Part shown: in pieces, positions 1 to 8,453 of the stretch | How positions within the stretch are numbered: position 1 is the first letter of the stretch | How the letters are laid out: each line of letters opens with the position of its first letter | Assembly (NCBI GenBank): GCA_021014945.1 | Contig: MU266790.1 | Span: 1 to 14,128 of the forward strand | Source of the DNA: Leucogyrophana mollusca | Taxonomy: Eukaryota > Basidiomycota > Agaricomycetes > Boletales | Length of the DNA: 14,128 nt | Direction: 5' to 3' | Made by a program: the position numbers and the translations under genes | Notes under the pieces: generated by a model | Told to the model about the DNA's origin: nothing | Seen by the model: only the letters and a program-made list of their open reading frames with translations | The model's database searches: none

Positions 1-128
1 GTCCGGAGTAAGTGTACTATTGTGCGGAGCACTATTGTCGCACTTCTCCATTGTGCTCTATTCTCCATGGTACTAAGCGAGCGGTACCTCCGCCCTATAT
101 ATAGTCTTACTTTACTGTAGTGCACCTC

Positions 129-284
129 AGTCGTTATCTGCCTAACTCCGGGCACCGGCTGAGGTGAGTAGCCCATAGTCACTTAGGATTGCTACGTTAC
201 TAACTGTACCGTAGCTCCGGACTAACTCCGGAATTCCTTAGGTGAATATAGTCGTTATCTGCCTAACTCCAGGCACCGGCTGAG
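129..284. repeat. 35-bp direct repeat, two copies
   Basis: Copies lie at 129-163 and 250-284 and differ at one position (CCGGG versus CCAGG). The offset is 121 bp. Each copy begins AGTCGTTATCTG and ends CACCGGCTGAG. The second copy runs directly into a second repeat family starting at 283. The block lies between the left edge of the window and the 3' end of the transposase. Confidence 0.85.
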
Positions 285-311
285 CTCCGGACTAACTCCG
301 GAATTCCTTAG
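213..311. repeat. 29-bp perfect direct repeat, two copies
   Basis: Identical copies lie at 213-241 and 283-311, 70 bp apart. They begin AGCTCCGGACTAACTCC and end GGAATTCCTTAG. Each contains CTCCGGAC and TAACTCCGG words also present as single copies nearby. Such clustered subterminal words are typical of transposase-binding regions, but that role is inference. Confidence 0.85.
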
Positions 312-336
312 ATTTGTCAAATAGTACGCACTTGTA

Positions 337-3300
337 TTATACAGGAGCATCAGAACGAATCGCCAGCACCGCCCACATATCACTAAACGAATGCCGGAGC
401 GCTTTCCGAATAGCTGCCTGCCGTTCTGCGTATGCTAATGCCCCCTCCCGCCGCTCAGCATCAACAAACAAGCGCCTCTGCCCTTGATCGCGCCACCACT
501 GCACTTGCCAGTCCAAAAAGGCCAATATGCGTCTGATCTCCTCTTGAAGTAGGATTACCTCTTCGGACCATCGCATCGCGCGCGCCCGACACCTACACCA
601 CTCCATTCGCACGGCTGAAACCCGATCAGAGGGACCACGCATCAACAAATGGAAGGCTATTGCTCACCATCCTGAAGACCTTCGTCTTCGTTGGTGGCCG
701 TACCTGGAGTCCTCCATATCCACGATAGTTTCTTTCGTCCCTCCGTTTCTCTGGCCAGAAGCGTCGTCATGGATTTGATGTCGTTGTCGGTGAGTTCTTG
801 CAAAGACCACTCCCAGCCCACCTTTCCCAGCTTCGGTGCGAGATCTTGGAGCGCTAATCGAGCACTCTGATATCTTCTCTTGCTCGATTGTATTTTAGTA
901 CTGACCGACTTCAAAGTGTTCCGCGCCCGTGTGTTTGAGCCCTGACCCCGAAGGAAACGATCCTTGAAGCTGAGCAGGTACGACTCGAGGCGAAGGTAGC
1001 GGCGGATCTCGTTAAGTGCATCGTGAGCCTGAGCATGCCGCAAGCTCCATTCGTCTGCACGGAGGAGTTGAACGCAGTGTTCGTGAGGGGATAGGGATGA
1101 TGGTAACCAAAGTTTTGTGAGACAGGGATTGTTTTCGGTACTGGTGTCGGTGCCCGGTATAGCAGTAGCCTCCCTTGCACGCAAGATGGCGGCCACGGGT
1201 ATGTACAGTGTCTGGATTTTAATCCAAGCCTCGATCTTGCGCGCCAAAGCGTTTCGGCGTTGTTGGATCTTGGCTTTTTGCTGGTCCGTTGCGTGAACGC
1301 TAAGCGCTTTCATATCGTCTGATAGACGTCGTCTGAGGCAGTAGTTTAGAGTGTATCACTACAATGCTGCATACAACACCACTACTCACTGTTGATCCTC
1401 GATATCAAGACCCATCCCTATGAGTACACTCGGTGACACCTCGGCGTGGAGTGAGGTGTTGTTCCCCGACTCGAATTCCTTGGCTTCGTCTTGGGCCAGT
1501 TGAAAGCGAACCTTCGCCTGCGTCAAGCCTAAATACGTCAGACAAATCTGATCGATTACTGGCAAAGTCACCGTACGTACTTTCGACTTTGCTCTCAAAT
1601 GGATTGCTTTTGCTGTGGTCGTTCTCCCATTCTTCCATTTCGATTTGATACGTTGCAAGAGTTGTTGGGGCCAGCGTGCTCTCCAACTGTTCCAGGATGA
1701 CTCGGTGAGCCTCACGCTCGCCGACAGCCTCCTTCATTTTGCGTAAGATCAGAGGACCTGCCAAGGATATTGCACGTCAGCACGACACGTCACACAACCA
1801 CAATTTTATGATCACGCACCTAACCCTACCACTTTTTTCCAGTTCCAGTCAGCAAAATGATCATCTAATGTATCGCGCCTTGCCCCCGGTCCCATGGCTT
1901 TAGTGCTGCTTGACACAGGGTTGATGTTGGCCCATCCTCTCTCGATTGCCTCCCCGTCAGTTCGGCCGACGCCCTTCATGAAATTGAAGGAGAACGTCGT
2001 CTGGCAAGCTTCGGTATGGGCTGGTAGATGAAACTTCGGCACAAGAAATTCGATGGTCTTGTCGGTGGTATCGAAGTGGAGGGACTTGGGAAGACGGGGC
2101 ATCCGGCTCCATATTTTCTTGTGCCACTGACACGCGATGTCGTACGAGAGGAATAAGGTCTTGAGAGGGAAGCGTTTTAAGGCCGAGAAAACCAAGTAAT
2201 CCATATTCACATACCTACGACGCTGTCAGCACGAATCACGAATCAGCCTTGGATAAGGAAATACTCACTTCTCCCCCTTCTGAAGATCCCCAACGCCATT
2301 CGCGAGCTTCATATTATGCCGCGCACAATCGACCGCACCTACACCGGTAGCAGAGAGACCCTTCATGGCCTTGGTGTCTGCCGAGTTGACGGCATTGTGA
2401 CTAGAACAAGTGCTTTTCTGCGGGCACCTTCGATTAAGCGACGTCTGACATGAAGTTATTGATCGTACCTCCTGAGGTTCGTCAATATGTTCAGCTAGAT
2501 GAGCTTTAAACGGTTCGTCCTCTACGAAGAATTGCTAGCCACGTCCCAGACTGGGGTCTGCTTCGTCGCTTGACACGTTATACCGCTTCAATCGGAAATT
2601 GGCATCAACGGCGAGGAAAAGTGCATAAAGCCACCTGTTAAATGTCAATTATCAGCGTAAAGACAGCAACAAAGAGCCTAGATAAACGCACTTTGTCTCA
2701 ATGGGTGCCTCCTCCCAGTCTTCAGGCAAGTTTTTGCCGGGTTGCGGGCACGCCGGGCAGAGCACAGCGCACTCTCTGGGTTGTGTTTGAGCTACACCGT
2801 CAGGGTCGTGTCCACGGCCAGCGCGCTTGAGCATTTTCAAATGACGCCATTCTCGGATCATGCGCATGAAGGCTTGATAACGATCCTTTAAAATGTGTGA
2901 GTGTGAGCAACATTTTACGAAGTCACATACACGTACTCTGGTTGGGGAGGAACCTGTATTGTTGGATCGGCGAACAAGACTGTGATAAAACTCGTATGCT
3001 GACACCTTGGACTCAAACGAAAGCAGGTGATACTGCTCCAGGACCGCGAATGTTGCAGCTGTCTGCGGGTCGCTTACAGTCAACGGGAACCATCGAGCGC
3101 GTAGGAGCTGTGTCGTTTTGCTTTCTCCGGTTTCACAAGAGCAGAAGTCCACAGCGACCTTGTGGATTCCATGGCAATCGACAACCACGAAATCGTCATT
3201 TGACGATGGTTCAGGCCTGATACAGAGGTCGCCGACCTCGTGTCCAAGTTGAACGCGAAGGCCGAGGCCTTTGAGCGTAATATGCTCGAAGAACTGTCCG

Positions 3301-4006
3301 TTCCATTCCTGTTGCAGTATTATTAGTGAACGGTCTTAACCAATGTAAACTCTGACTTACTTTGATCCGGTGGAGAGGATTGTGTGCGTGATTCGACACC
3401 ACACAGCTCTGGCACCACATGGACGGTCCGAAGCAGTCGTCACATCGGTAGAGACCAGGAGCGCCGTGACACGAGTGACATCCAGAACCGTGATCACACG
3501 AACCTCTTCCCTCCAGGCGCAACAGCTCATCAAGATATATGTCCCGTAGAGGGATCCACTGTAGCAATGGTTTGTCCTGTAAATAACACTTGAATGACTG
3601 AAAGAACCTCCGAGAAGTGAAAGGTACGTACACTAGCGTATTGCTTCCGCTTCAAAGGCTGCAGAGTCAACGTTTCTGCAATTATCTCGATGTCATCATG
3701 CGCGGAGAAATCGTGCGTGAAGTGGGAGATGTCGCCGTGTGCTAAGTCTTCATTGTACTCGTAGCTGTCAGGAACATCGTGCTCATCCACGGCTATCACT
3801 TCTTCCTCGGCAAGGGCAAGCGGGACGGCGACAAAGTCGTTCTTAGTGCGGATTGTACCATCGGAGGAAATGATCCATGTCGTGTTTTGAATGTGTTCAA
3901 CAGCGCTGGAAACGGTGGTGACGGACTCCGCATCGTCTTGAGGAGCGTACACCTCAAATTTCGGATCCTTGCGCCGTCGCTTTGCTCGTGGGCGATCTGC
4001 GGGCAT
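337..4006 (-). pseudogene. KDZ (Kyakuja-Dileera-Zisupton) transposase with CxC2 cysteine cluster, one nonsense codon
   Basis: This is an RNase H-fold cut-and-paste DNA transposase of the fungal KDZ superfamily. Exons on the minus strand are 4006-3632, 3576-3361, 3308-2937, 2885-2692, 2634-2469, 2417-2269, 2214-1820, 1757-1581, 1528-1390, 1332-668 and 614-337. All ten introns are GT-AG, 51-62 nt, and keep one frame of 1,041 residues, a usual length for the family. The start is the first ATG after an upstream in-frame TAG. Residues 152-194 form a Cys/His cluster (C152, C158, C161, C170, C173, C180, C183, H188, H190, H194), matching CxC2. Catalytic-type motifs are VDANFRLK (D396), SYDIACQW (D516) and DGEAIERGW (E579/E582). 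Codon 419 is TAG (2535-2537), where relatives usually have Trp after 'GRG'. Translation would stop after the first Asp, so the copy should be inactive. No other frame break is seen, so the loss looks recent. Confidence 0.9.
2535..2537 (-). other. In-frame TAG interrupting the KDZ transposase
   Basis: On the minus strand the codons read Gly-Arg-Gly-TAG-Gln-Phe-Phe-Val-Glu. In the KDZ family the equivalent stretch usually reads GRGW followed by a similar F(F/A)VE segment, so TAG most likely replaces TGG. The frame is open on both sides and no plausible intron removes the codon. A G-to-A change on the coding strand equals C-to-T on the plus strand in a CpA context. Confidence 0.85.
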
Positions 4007-4600
4007 TAGTGTTGTTGTCAGAGCCTAACTTCGGCGACAACAACAGGGCTGCTCCGTGGCATTGACAGCGACAGGATCACATCATGGCCCGACCAGCGCT
4101 CATACCGAAGCCGTGGAGGATCTCTCAAGTTCGTACCAAGCATTGAAGAAGCTTGTATTTCGTAATTATGCCATATCAGCACTACATCAATTCAACGTAC
4201 AATTAACGTCTACCTGGACTTGTAGCCACTATCGCATTCGCAGTCGTGATATTCACGGGGCTAAAAGACACTTCAGCGTCATATTAACTTGCAAATGTAC
4301 TGTTACTTACCTCGAATCATTTGTGCGCTACTACGGAACAGTTGGCGGCGTGAGCAGCGCAGTGGAATCGGCCACTGGAGTTAGCGGGTGTCTAGCAACA
4401 ACACATGACGCGGTGAGCAGGTGTGCACATCAGCGGATGCACTTACCTTGCTGGACCTTCCAACGCGCATACGTCGCTTCCTAACGCCCCCAAGCCTCTT
4501 GAGTCTAGCCTGTGGGTCAAGCGCCCCCACCGCAAGGCCCCCAGATGTGGTCTCGTCTGAGTCAACGAGTCAACAGAGCCGTGGGTATTGACTATAGTCT
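4007..4600. other. Intergenic region upstream of the transposase, no supported gene
   Basis: This is the 5' flank of the minus-strand transposase and should hold its promoter, but no clear TATA box is seen. A 9-bp inverted repeat (GTTGTTGTC 4011-4019, GACAACAAC 4036-4044, 16-nt loop) sits immediately before the start codon and would form a hairpin in the leader RNA. A plus-strand open frame (4056-4484) has no recognisable motif and looks like chance. A word GGAGTTAG at 4377-4384 is the inverse of the TAACTCC words at 129-311, but is too short to be called a terminal repeat. Confidence 0.4.
4011..4044. repeat. Short inverted repeat in the transposase leader
   Basis: GTTGTTGTC (4011-4019) and GACAACAAC (4036-4044) are perfect 9-bp inverted arms around 16 nt. 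They lie 5-38 bases upstream of the transposase ATG on the minus strand. The role is unknown and the arms are low-complexity. Confidence 0.5.
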
Positions 4601-5180
4601 ATTTGTGGCATTGAACTTACCATCATTGCCGCTTGGGACGTCCGGGTACTCAGGACCGGCACTTCCTGCAGAAGAGTGGGGTCAGTGAATCCAAGGCGAG
4701 AATAAGGCGTAAGGACAAACCTTCACCAAAAATTTCCTCGTATTCCTCGTCGCAGTATGTATGTCTAGGGCTGGTGGGGATGATGGACTCCATGGTGCGT
4801 TGTAGCAGTCGGGCGATGGGACAGAGGCAGGGATGCCGGGAATGAACCAGGTGGCGAGGGTGATACTTCTCCATGCCCAGGCCATAAACCGAGAGTGAGG
4901 ATCATTCTTATCTGTGCCTGTACGTATGCCCTCCGGACCACGGGTTGTGAGTGTCTCCATCATCGGACAGGAATCGCAAGAATTTGGCCTTACCAGGAGT
5001 CTGTGAAGTTCCAACCTGGGGGCGTGGGTATCACAAATGCCCAACGTGGCGTGGAAATTCTCTTACTCGACATCTCATCAAGTTCTTCGGGCACCTCGGA
5101 TTTGTAGTCATACAAAATAAGCCTTCGGACGTTAGCGCACTTCCGCAGTAGCAAACACCGGTGGAGCAAACAACTGATTC
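4600..5180 (-). pseudogene. Coding-looking fragments of an unrecognised minus-strand gene
   Basis: I do not recognise this gene with confidence. Just downstream of an in-frame TGA, a frame from about 5177 to 4997 encodes about 60 residues including LLLRKCANVRRLILYD and TPPGWNFTDSW, and ends at a GTAAGG donor-like site. The 'rank of hydrophobics after a Cys-Asn' pattern recalls the leucine-rich part of Agaricomycete F-box-like proteins, but this is a weak resemblance. Further on, a frame ending HTYCDEEYEEIFGE joins across a 55-nt GTTTGT...CTGCAG intron (near 4721-4667) to SAGPEYPDVPSGNDG and a GTAAGT donor near 4624. No start codon and no clear join between the two parts were found. It may be a decayed gene, a fragment, or chance. 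Confidence 0.25.
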
Positions 5181-5280
5181 AAGCCATAGGATTGCTGGTA
5201 CTGACTATCTCTGGCTGCAACCAGGTAGCATGTTGCTCAGCCTTGGGTGCTTCCTGGATTCCCCCTTGGTCTCTCAGTCG

Positions 5281-5288
5281 CATAAAAG
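5281..5288 (+). promoter_or_regulatory. TATA-like box of the viroplasmin-domain gene
   Basis: CATAAAAG lies 81 bp upstream of the ATG at 5369, followed by a pyrimidine-rich stretch (CTACCTTCTCC and similar) as often seen at fungal transcription starts. Its position fits a core promoter element, but no transcription data are available. Confidence 0.4.
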
Positions 5289-5368
5289 CTCCCGTCCAAG
5301 TCGTTCTCCGCTACCTTCTCCAATCGACTTTACCCCAGCCATCCGTCGGTATTTCCTCTGCACGCGCT

Positions 5369-6209
5369 ATGTCCACATCTTTCTCTGCCAATGCCACACC
5401 TCCGGCTCCAGCGGCGAACAATGGGAACGTGGCCAGTGTTGGTGCGTACACGCAACAACCCCGTCCAACGTTTACTGACATTCCTGTACAGACGTACTTG
5501 CAGCAGCTCTGTCAGGACTCACCCTCGATGCCAGCAGTGCCAGCACGCTGATTGCAGCCATCGTTTCTGCCACCACCAACGCGAACACGGCACCTGCTTC
5601 TGCGTCATCTGACTTCTACAATACCACCGACCTCACTGACTCCACCCCTCCCACTCGACCCTCATCTCCAACCAGCTCTGCACCACTTGCCCTTACCGAC
5701 ATCATCACCACGCCTGCGACCACTCCAGGAGCTGTCAACGTCACATCGCCCGCCCCGATCCCGGCTCCTGCCCCTCCTGTCGCAGCCAATGCCACAACCA
5801 TTGCGCAAGTCGCCGCTGCCAACGCCGCCGCTTTCGCCGCCTTTCTCGAGGCGGCGTCTGGTGTGCAGGGAGTTGTAACCGCGTTGCCTCCCCCGCCGCC
5901 ACCTGCTCCGCAAATTTGGAAGCAGAGCTACCGTGCGTTTGTTTACGAGGTTCCATCCCCTTCCGCTCTCCCGCCTTTCTACTGCATTTCAAAGGGCACA
6001 CGTGTCGGAGTCTTCAGTGGATGGTAAATTATGTTGTTTCACTGACGACATCACAGCTCTAACTAATCATATCTTACAGGCAAACTACATCGCCGCTCGT
6101 GATTGGCGTCAGTCGCTCGTGCCACTCTCGCGTCAGTTCCAGGGACGCAGGCATTGACAAGTTCCACAACACTGTGGATACTCGCGGTGTGGAGGTGTTG
6201 TTGGGTTGA
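5369..6209 (+). CDS. Protein with C-terminal RNase H1 N-terminal/viroplasmin-like domain
   Basis: Three exons (5369-5441, 5492-6023, 6080-6209) are joined by 50- and 56-nt GT-AG introns into one frame of 244 residues. Residues 1 to about 160 are Ala/Pro/Thr-rich and probably disordered, with a poly-Pro run before QIWKQSYRAF (from about 165). Residues 187-202 read FYCISKGTRVGVFSGW, and the frame continues after the intron with SPLVIGVSRSCHSRVSS. This is the pattern of the small domain found at the N-terminus of RNase HI and in viroplasmin-like proteins (aromatic-V/I-x-x-G-x-x-x-G-V-F-x-x-W, then a V-x-G-V/Y stretch). In RNase HI it binds RNA-DNA hybrids. No catalytic RNase H domain follows. 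The frame choice after the last intron is decisive: an alternative frame ends at 6157 but loses the domain. The family is common and uncharacterised in Agaricomycetes (from memory). The protein may bind nucleic acid. Confidence 0.8.
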
Positions 6210-6249
6210 GTAGAGTGCCGCCATCATTGTAGTCGTTGTTATCTTGCAT

Positions 6250-6299
6250 CCTGTAAAATCCTGTAAACCTCTGTAACTGCCGCGCATCCGTTGTAAATA
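6250..6299 (+). promoter_or_regulatory. TGTA-rich 3' end of the viroplasmin-domain gene
   Basis: Downstream of the stop at 6207-6209 four TGTAA words occur in about 50 bp (CCTGTAAAATCCTGTAAACC, then CTGTAACTG, then TTGTAAATA). The last contains TGTAAATA (6292-6299), which equals the Pumilio/PUF consensus UGUANAUA in RNA. TGTA words also serve as upstream polyadenylation elements in fungi. I infer a 3' UTR and poly(A) region. Confidence 0.4.
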
Positions 6300-6318
6300 T
6301 GATATTTTTCTTGCGAAA

Positions 6319-6449
6319 TGATATATCAGTCCCGGGAATAACACAACAAACGCATACCTCATTGCTTGATTGATGTATTTAAGTACTGATGTATTAGTCT
6401 TGAGGAATAACACATCAAACCCATACCTCGCAGCCCAATTGATGTATCA
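6319..6449. repeat. Imperfect ~68-bp tandem repeat carrying TGATGTATCA-type decamers
   Basis: Copy 1 starts at 6319 (TGATATATCAGTCCCGGG) and copy 2 at 6387 (TGATGTATTAGTCTTGAGG). Each continues with GAATAACAC, an AAAC word and CATACCTC, so the period is 68 bp. Decamer or near-decamer words are at 6319-6328 (TGATATATCA), 6371-6378 (partial), 6387-6396 (TGATGTATTA) and 6440-6449 (exact TGATGTATCA). The first 16 bases from 6320 match the reverse complement of 11747-11762 at 14/16 positions. This cluster marks the left side of the two-gene unit. Confidence 0.75.
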
Positions 6450-6739
6450 AACATAATGTCTACCTCCTGTGGGTTATACAGATACTACGTAGATAGCCCT
6501 GTCTTACACACGTACGTCGGGTCTCTTGATCTATTGAGTCCCTGCGTGGCATACTACCTGAATGGTTTAAGGATCTGGTCTGACAGCTTATTGTACTATA
6601 GTATTACTAGTAGACGACCAAGTGTAATATTAAACTGTGGTAGCTATCAATACTACATACAGGACAACGCTAGGAGTTGGGTCAATACGCAAATGTACAT
6701 TCATGCATTTTCAACTTAGGTGGATACACCTGCGACGTA
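6450..6739. other. Non-coding stretch, no supported gene
   Basis: The stretch is AT-leaning with TACTATAGTATTACTAGTAG-like low-complexity sequence. The only long open frame (6456-6719) has no motif, no splice logic and unusual residue content, so I regard it as chance. It separates the left decamer cluster from the promoter of the following gene. Confidence 0.5.
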
Positions 6740-6802
6740 AGTATCCTAGCTAATGATTACAGTCAATAGTGAGTATCCTAGCTAATGTTCCAGTCAATAG
6801 TA
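6740..6802 (+). repeat. Duplicated ~32-bp element upstream of a TATA box
   Basis: Two adjacent copies (6740-6771 and 6772-6802) share AGTATCCTAGCTAATG and CAGTCAATAGT and differ by a few bases and one gap. They end about 8 bp before the TATA box at 6810 and 70 bp before the ATG at 6873. Position suggests a duplicated upstream activating element, which is inference. Confidence 0.75.
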
Positions 6803-6809
6803 AATCTCC

Positions 6810-6817
6810 TATAAATA
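6810..6817 (+). promoter_or_regulatory. TATA box of the MGRPR-type gene
   Basis: TATAAATA lies 63 bp upstream of the ATG at 6873. It is followed by an A/C-rich leader (CCACAAACAACTGCC), a usual fungal arrangement. It directly follows the duplicated 32-bp element. Confidence 0.65.
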
Positions 6818-6872
6818 TCCCACAAACAACTGCCACACAAACTTACCGACCAAACGCCACACTGAATAAGCG

Positions 6873-8006
6873 ATGGGTCGTCCTCGCATTCATAACACCG
6901 ATGGAGAAAAAGCTGCTGCCGCTCGCATATCCCGTCAGAAATACTATGCTGCGTGAGCTATCCTACTTGGTACTCGCATACACTAACTGTAGCTCACTAA
7001 TCCCCGACAGAAACAAGGATACGATCAGTCGCAAACTCAAAGTGAAGTATCAGCAGTCTCGTCAAGCACAGAGGTATGCTATTCTAATTCCATCAGTCGT
7101 TCGTGGCTCAAGTAAGTTCTCCCTCGACCTTTCATCAATCTTCAAGTGGAACTATATCCACCCTCCGCACCAAGAAAACAAAACCCCCCATCGTAGCGCA
7201 TAACTCGCAACCCCCACCCACCAATCACTGCTCGTCCGATGAAACGTCGGCCGCAGAGGTCCACCCTTCCCCAAAAGGGAGGCCCACCGAGCCAGACGCG
7301 AGACCACCGTGCCCCAGCACGGTGCCGAGGTTAGTGCGCTAATTCACAACAGATGCACACGCTGATGTTTCCTGCAGTATAGCCACTACAACTAATGCGC
7401 TCCAACAGGCAGCGCAATTCTTGCCATGCCCCGACGCTGCCGTAGACGACGTGTGCTTACCTCCGGATCAAAGGTGCGTTGGTTGATGTATACCTGACAC
7501 TCACTGAGCGGTTTGTCTCAGGTCTGTCCGTGAACGACCCGCCATTGCTCACACCATTCCTACCAGTCCATCACCGCCAAGACGAAGGTTGGCTCGTTTG
7601 TGTTCTTACACAGTTCGGAGGCTGATCATGTCGCAGGCTTGATACTCAAGACTCACCGTCGATAGAAACCCAGTTGGGAATCTTGGTGCGAGGATCGCCG
7701 GTAGCGTTTCTCAATTCCTTGTGCCAGGGGATCCTATCGGGCGAGGATGGTGCGCTAACTGAGATCAAGGCAGCGCTCGGCAAGGCCGAACATTTCCTGG
7801 ATAGCGCATCAAGAACTGAGACCCGCCTTCTCGACTCTTGTGGTCGTTACTCTATGCATTTCAGACAAGCCCAGCAGACGACAGCACGTGTACGCAGTGT
7901 TGTGTTAATGATTGAGGACTTACTGTGTAGCTGCTTGGTAAACGAGGTGGCCGAAGCTCATGCGAAAGGCACCTTACGATACCAGACGACCAGTAGCGTA
8001 CCGTAG
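6873..8006 (+). CDS. MGRPR-type uncharacterised basidiomycete protein
   Basis: Six exons keep one frame of 285 residues: 6873-6952, 7011-7073, 7147-7329, 7378-7473, 7522-7587 and 7637-8006. Intron 2 is uncertain: an alternative (7042-7096) is also in frame and gives 291 residues. Every intron in the main model is phase 2, and exons end in AG except the first (GC). The N-terminus reads MGRPRIHNTDGEKAAAAR, then basic stretches (SRQKYYAANKD, RKLKVKYQQSRQAQ). MGRP plus a basic K/R/Y-rich segment is a recurrent opening of small Agaricomycete families (from memory). GRPR resembles an AT-hook core, so DNA binding is plausible but unproven. The middle is Pro/Ser-rich and disordered (PPTNHCSSDETSAAEVHPSP). 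The C-terminal 120 residues look helical (RVRSVVLMIEDLLCSCLVNE). No frame break is seen. The gene lies 217 bp upstream of the next gene on the same strand. Confidence 0.75.
7484..7493 (+). other. Partial decamer inside an intron
   Basis: TGATGTATAC matches the TGATGTATCA decamer at 8 of 10 positions and lies in the fourth intron of the MGRPR-type gene. A single partial match could be chance. It is recorded because of the motif clusters on both sides. Confidence 0.3.
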
Positions 8007-8175
8007 CGCCCCACATGTAGTAATATCATTTCTTGCTGAGACTTTCTTGGTTGGTCCGTGCATACAGTCGATTTCTGGTCCTGCAAATGCAGCAAACACA
8101 AGCAAATTTTACTCCTTCAGGCTTTTCATCTCGCTTACACCTCAACCGGAAAATTTACGCGACTCGAGAACAAAA

Positions 8176-8222
8176 GTATGTGAGATATTTCCGTTATCTC
8201 CGTCACAGCTGACGTCTATCAG
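8176..8222 (+). other. Probable intron ending at the start codon of the large gene
   Basis: GTATGTGAG at 8176 is a strong donor, GCTGAC resembles a branch point, and TATCAG at 8217-8222 is an acceptor, giving 47 nt. It abuts the ATG at 8223. It is either a 5' UTR intron or shows that an upstream coding exon exists; the upstream frame (ending NLRDSRTK) is open and in phase. Confidence 0.5.
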
Positions 8223-8450
8223 ATGGCTCCACCACGTTGGGCTGACCCTGAGCAGTTGGAGTGGCTGAAAACGTATTATACACAGCACTACGCGCCGCTG
8301 ATACCCAAAACAAAGTACTTCGCGTTCTGGAAACCAATGCAGGCGGCATGGTTCGCCCAATTCTCCGAACGAAAGCTGTTATACGGCGAGAGGGCAAAGG
8401 AAGACTTGTCAGAAGAAGAAAATGCCATTCTCAGTGAGGCAATCCGGAAA

Positions 8451-8453
8451 TGA
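8451..8453 (+). other. In-frame TGA in exon 1 of the large gene
   Basis: The reading is Ile-Arg-Lys-TGA-Glu-Gly, then a 59-nt intron (8460-8518; GTACGC donor, CTGACTAAT branch site, ATTAG acceptor), then Gln-Leu-Val-Thr-Trp-Phe. No GT donor before the TGA joins the conserved QLVTWF frame using a good acceptor. CGA to TGA is a C-to-T change in a CpG context. Confidence 0.65.

Larger units (their letters stand above)
1..336. other. Non-coding repeat mosaic downstream of the transposase
   Basis: No coding frame is supported here. The stretch lies just past the stop codon of the minus-strand KDZ transposase. It contains a TATA-like run (TATATATAG, 96-104), two pairs of direct repeats described separately, and recurrent short words of the form TAACTCCGG (144-152, 222-230, 292-300, and a one-base variant near 262-270). 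The first bases (GTCCGGAG, 1-8) are the reverse complement of CTCCGGAC inside the repeats at 215-222 and 285-292. This could be the subterminal region of the transposon or a degraded LTR-like sequence. Neither ends nor a target-site duplication can be identified, because the window starts here. Confidence 0.4.

Noticed and set aside
1..336. Solo LTR of a retrotransposon
   Set aside because: A TATATATAG word and internal repeats are suggestive, but no TG...CA ends, target-site duplication, primer-binding site or retroelement coding sequence is visible.
2886..2936. Reading through the third transposase intron as coding
   Set aside because: The 51 nt are in frame without a stop, but a GTACGT donor and a TTTTAAAG acceptor are present and the family has no extra segment here.
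4056..4484. Plus-strand 142-codon open frame
   Set aside because: No recognisable motif, no promoter or splice logic, and it lies in the leader region of the oppositely oriented transposase.
5933..6157. Alternative end of the viroplasmin-domain gene at 6157
   Set aside because: That frame reads through a clear intron (6024-6079); splicing restores the SPLVIGVS segment expected after the FSGW motif.
6319..6449. CRISPR-like array
   Set aside because: Only two diverged copies, in a eukaryotic context with spliceosomal introns.
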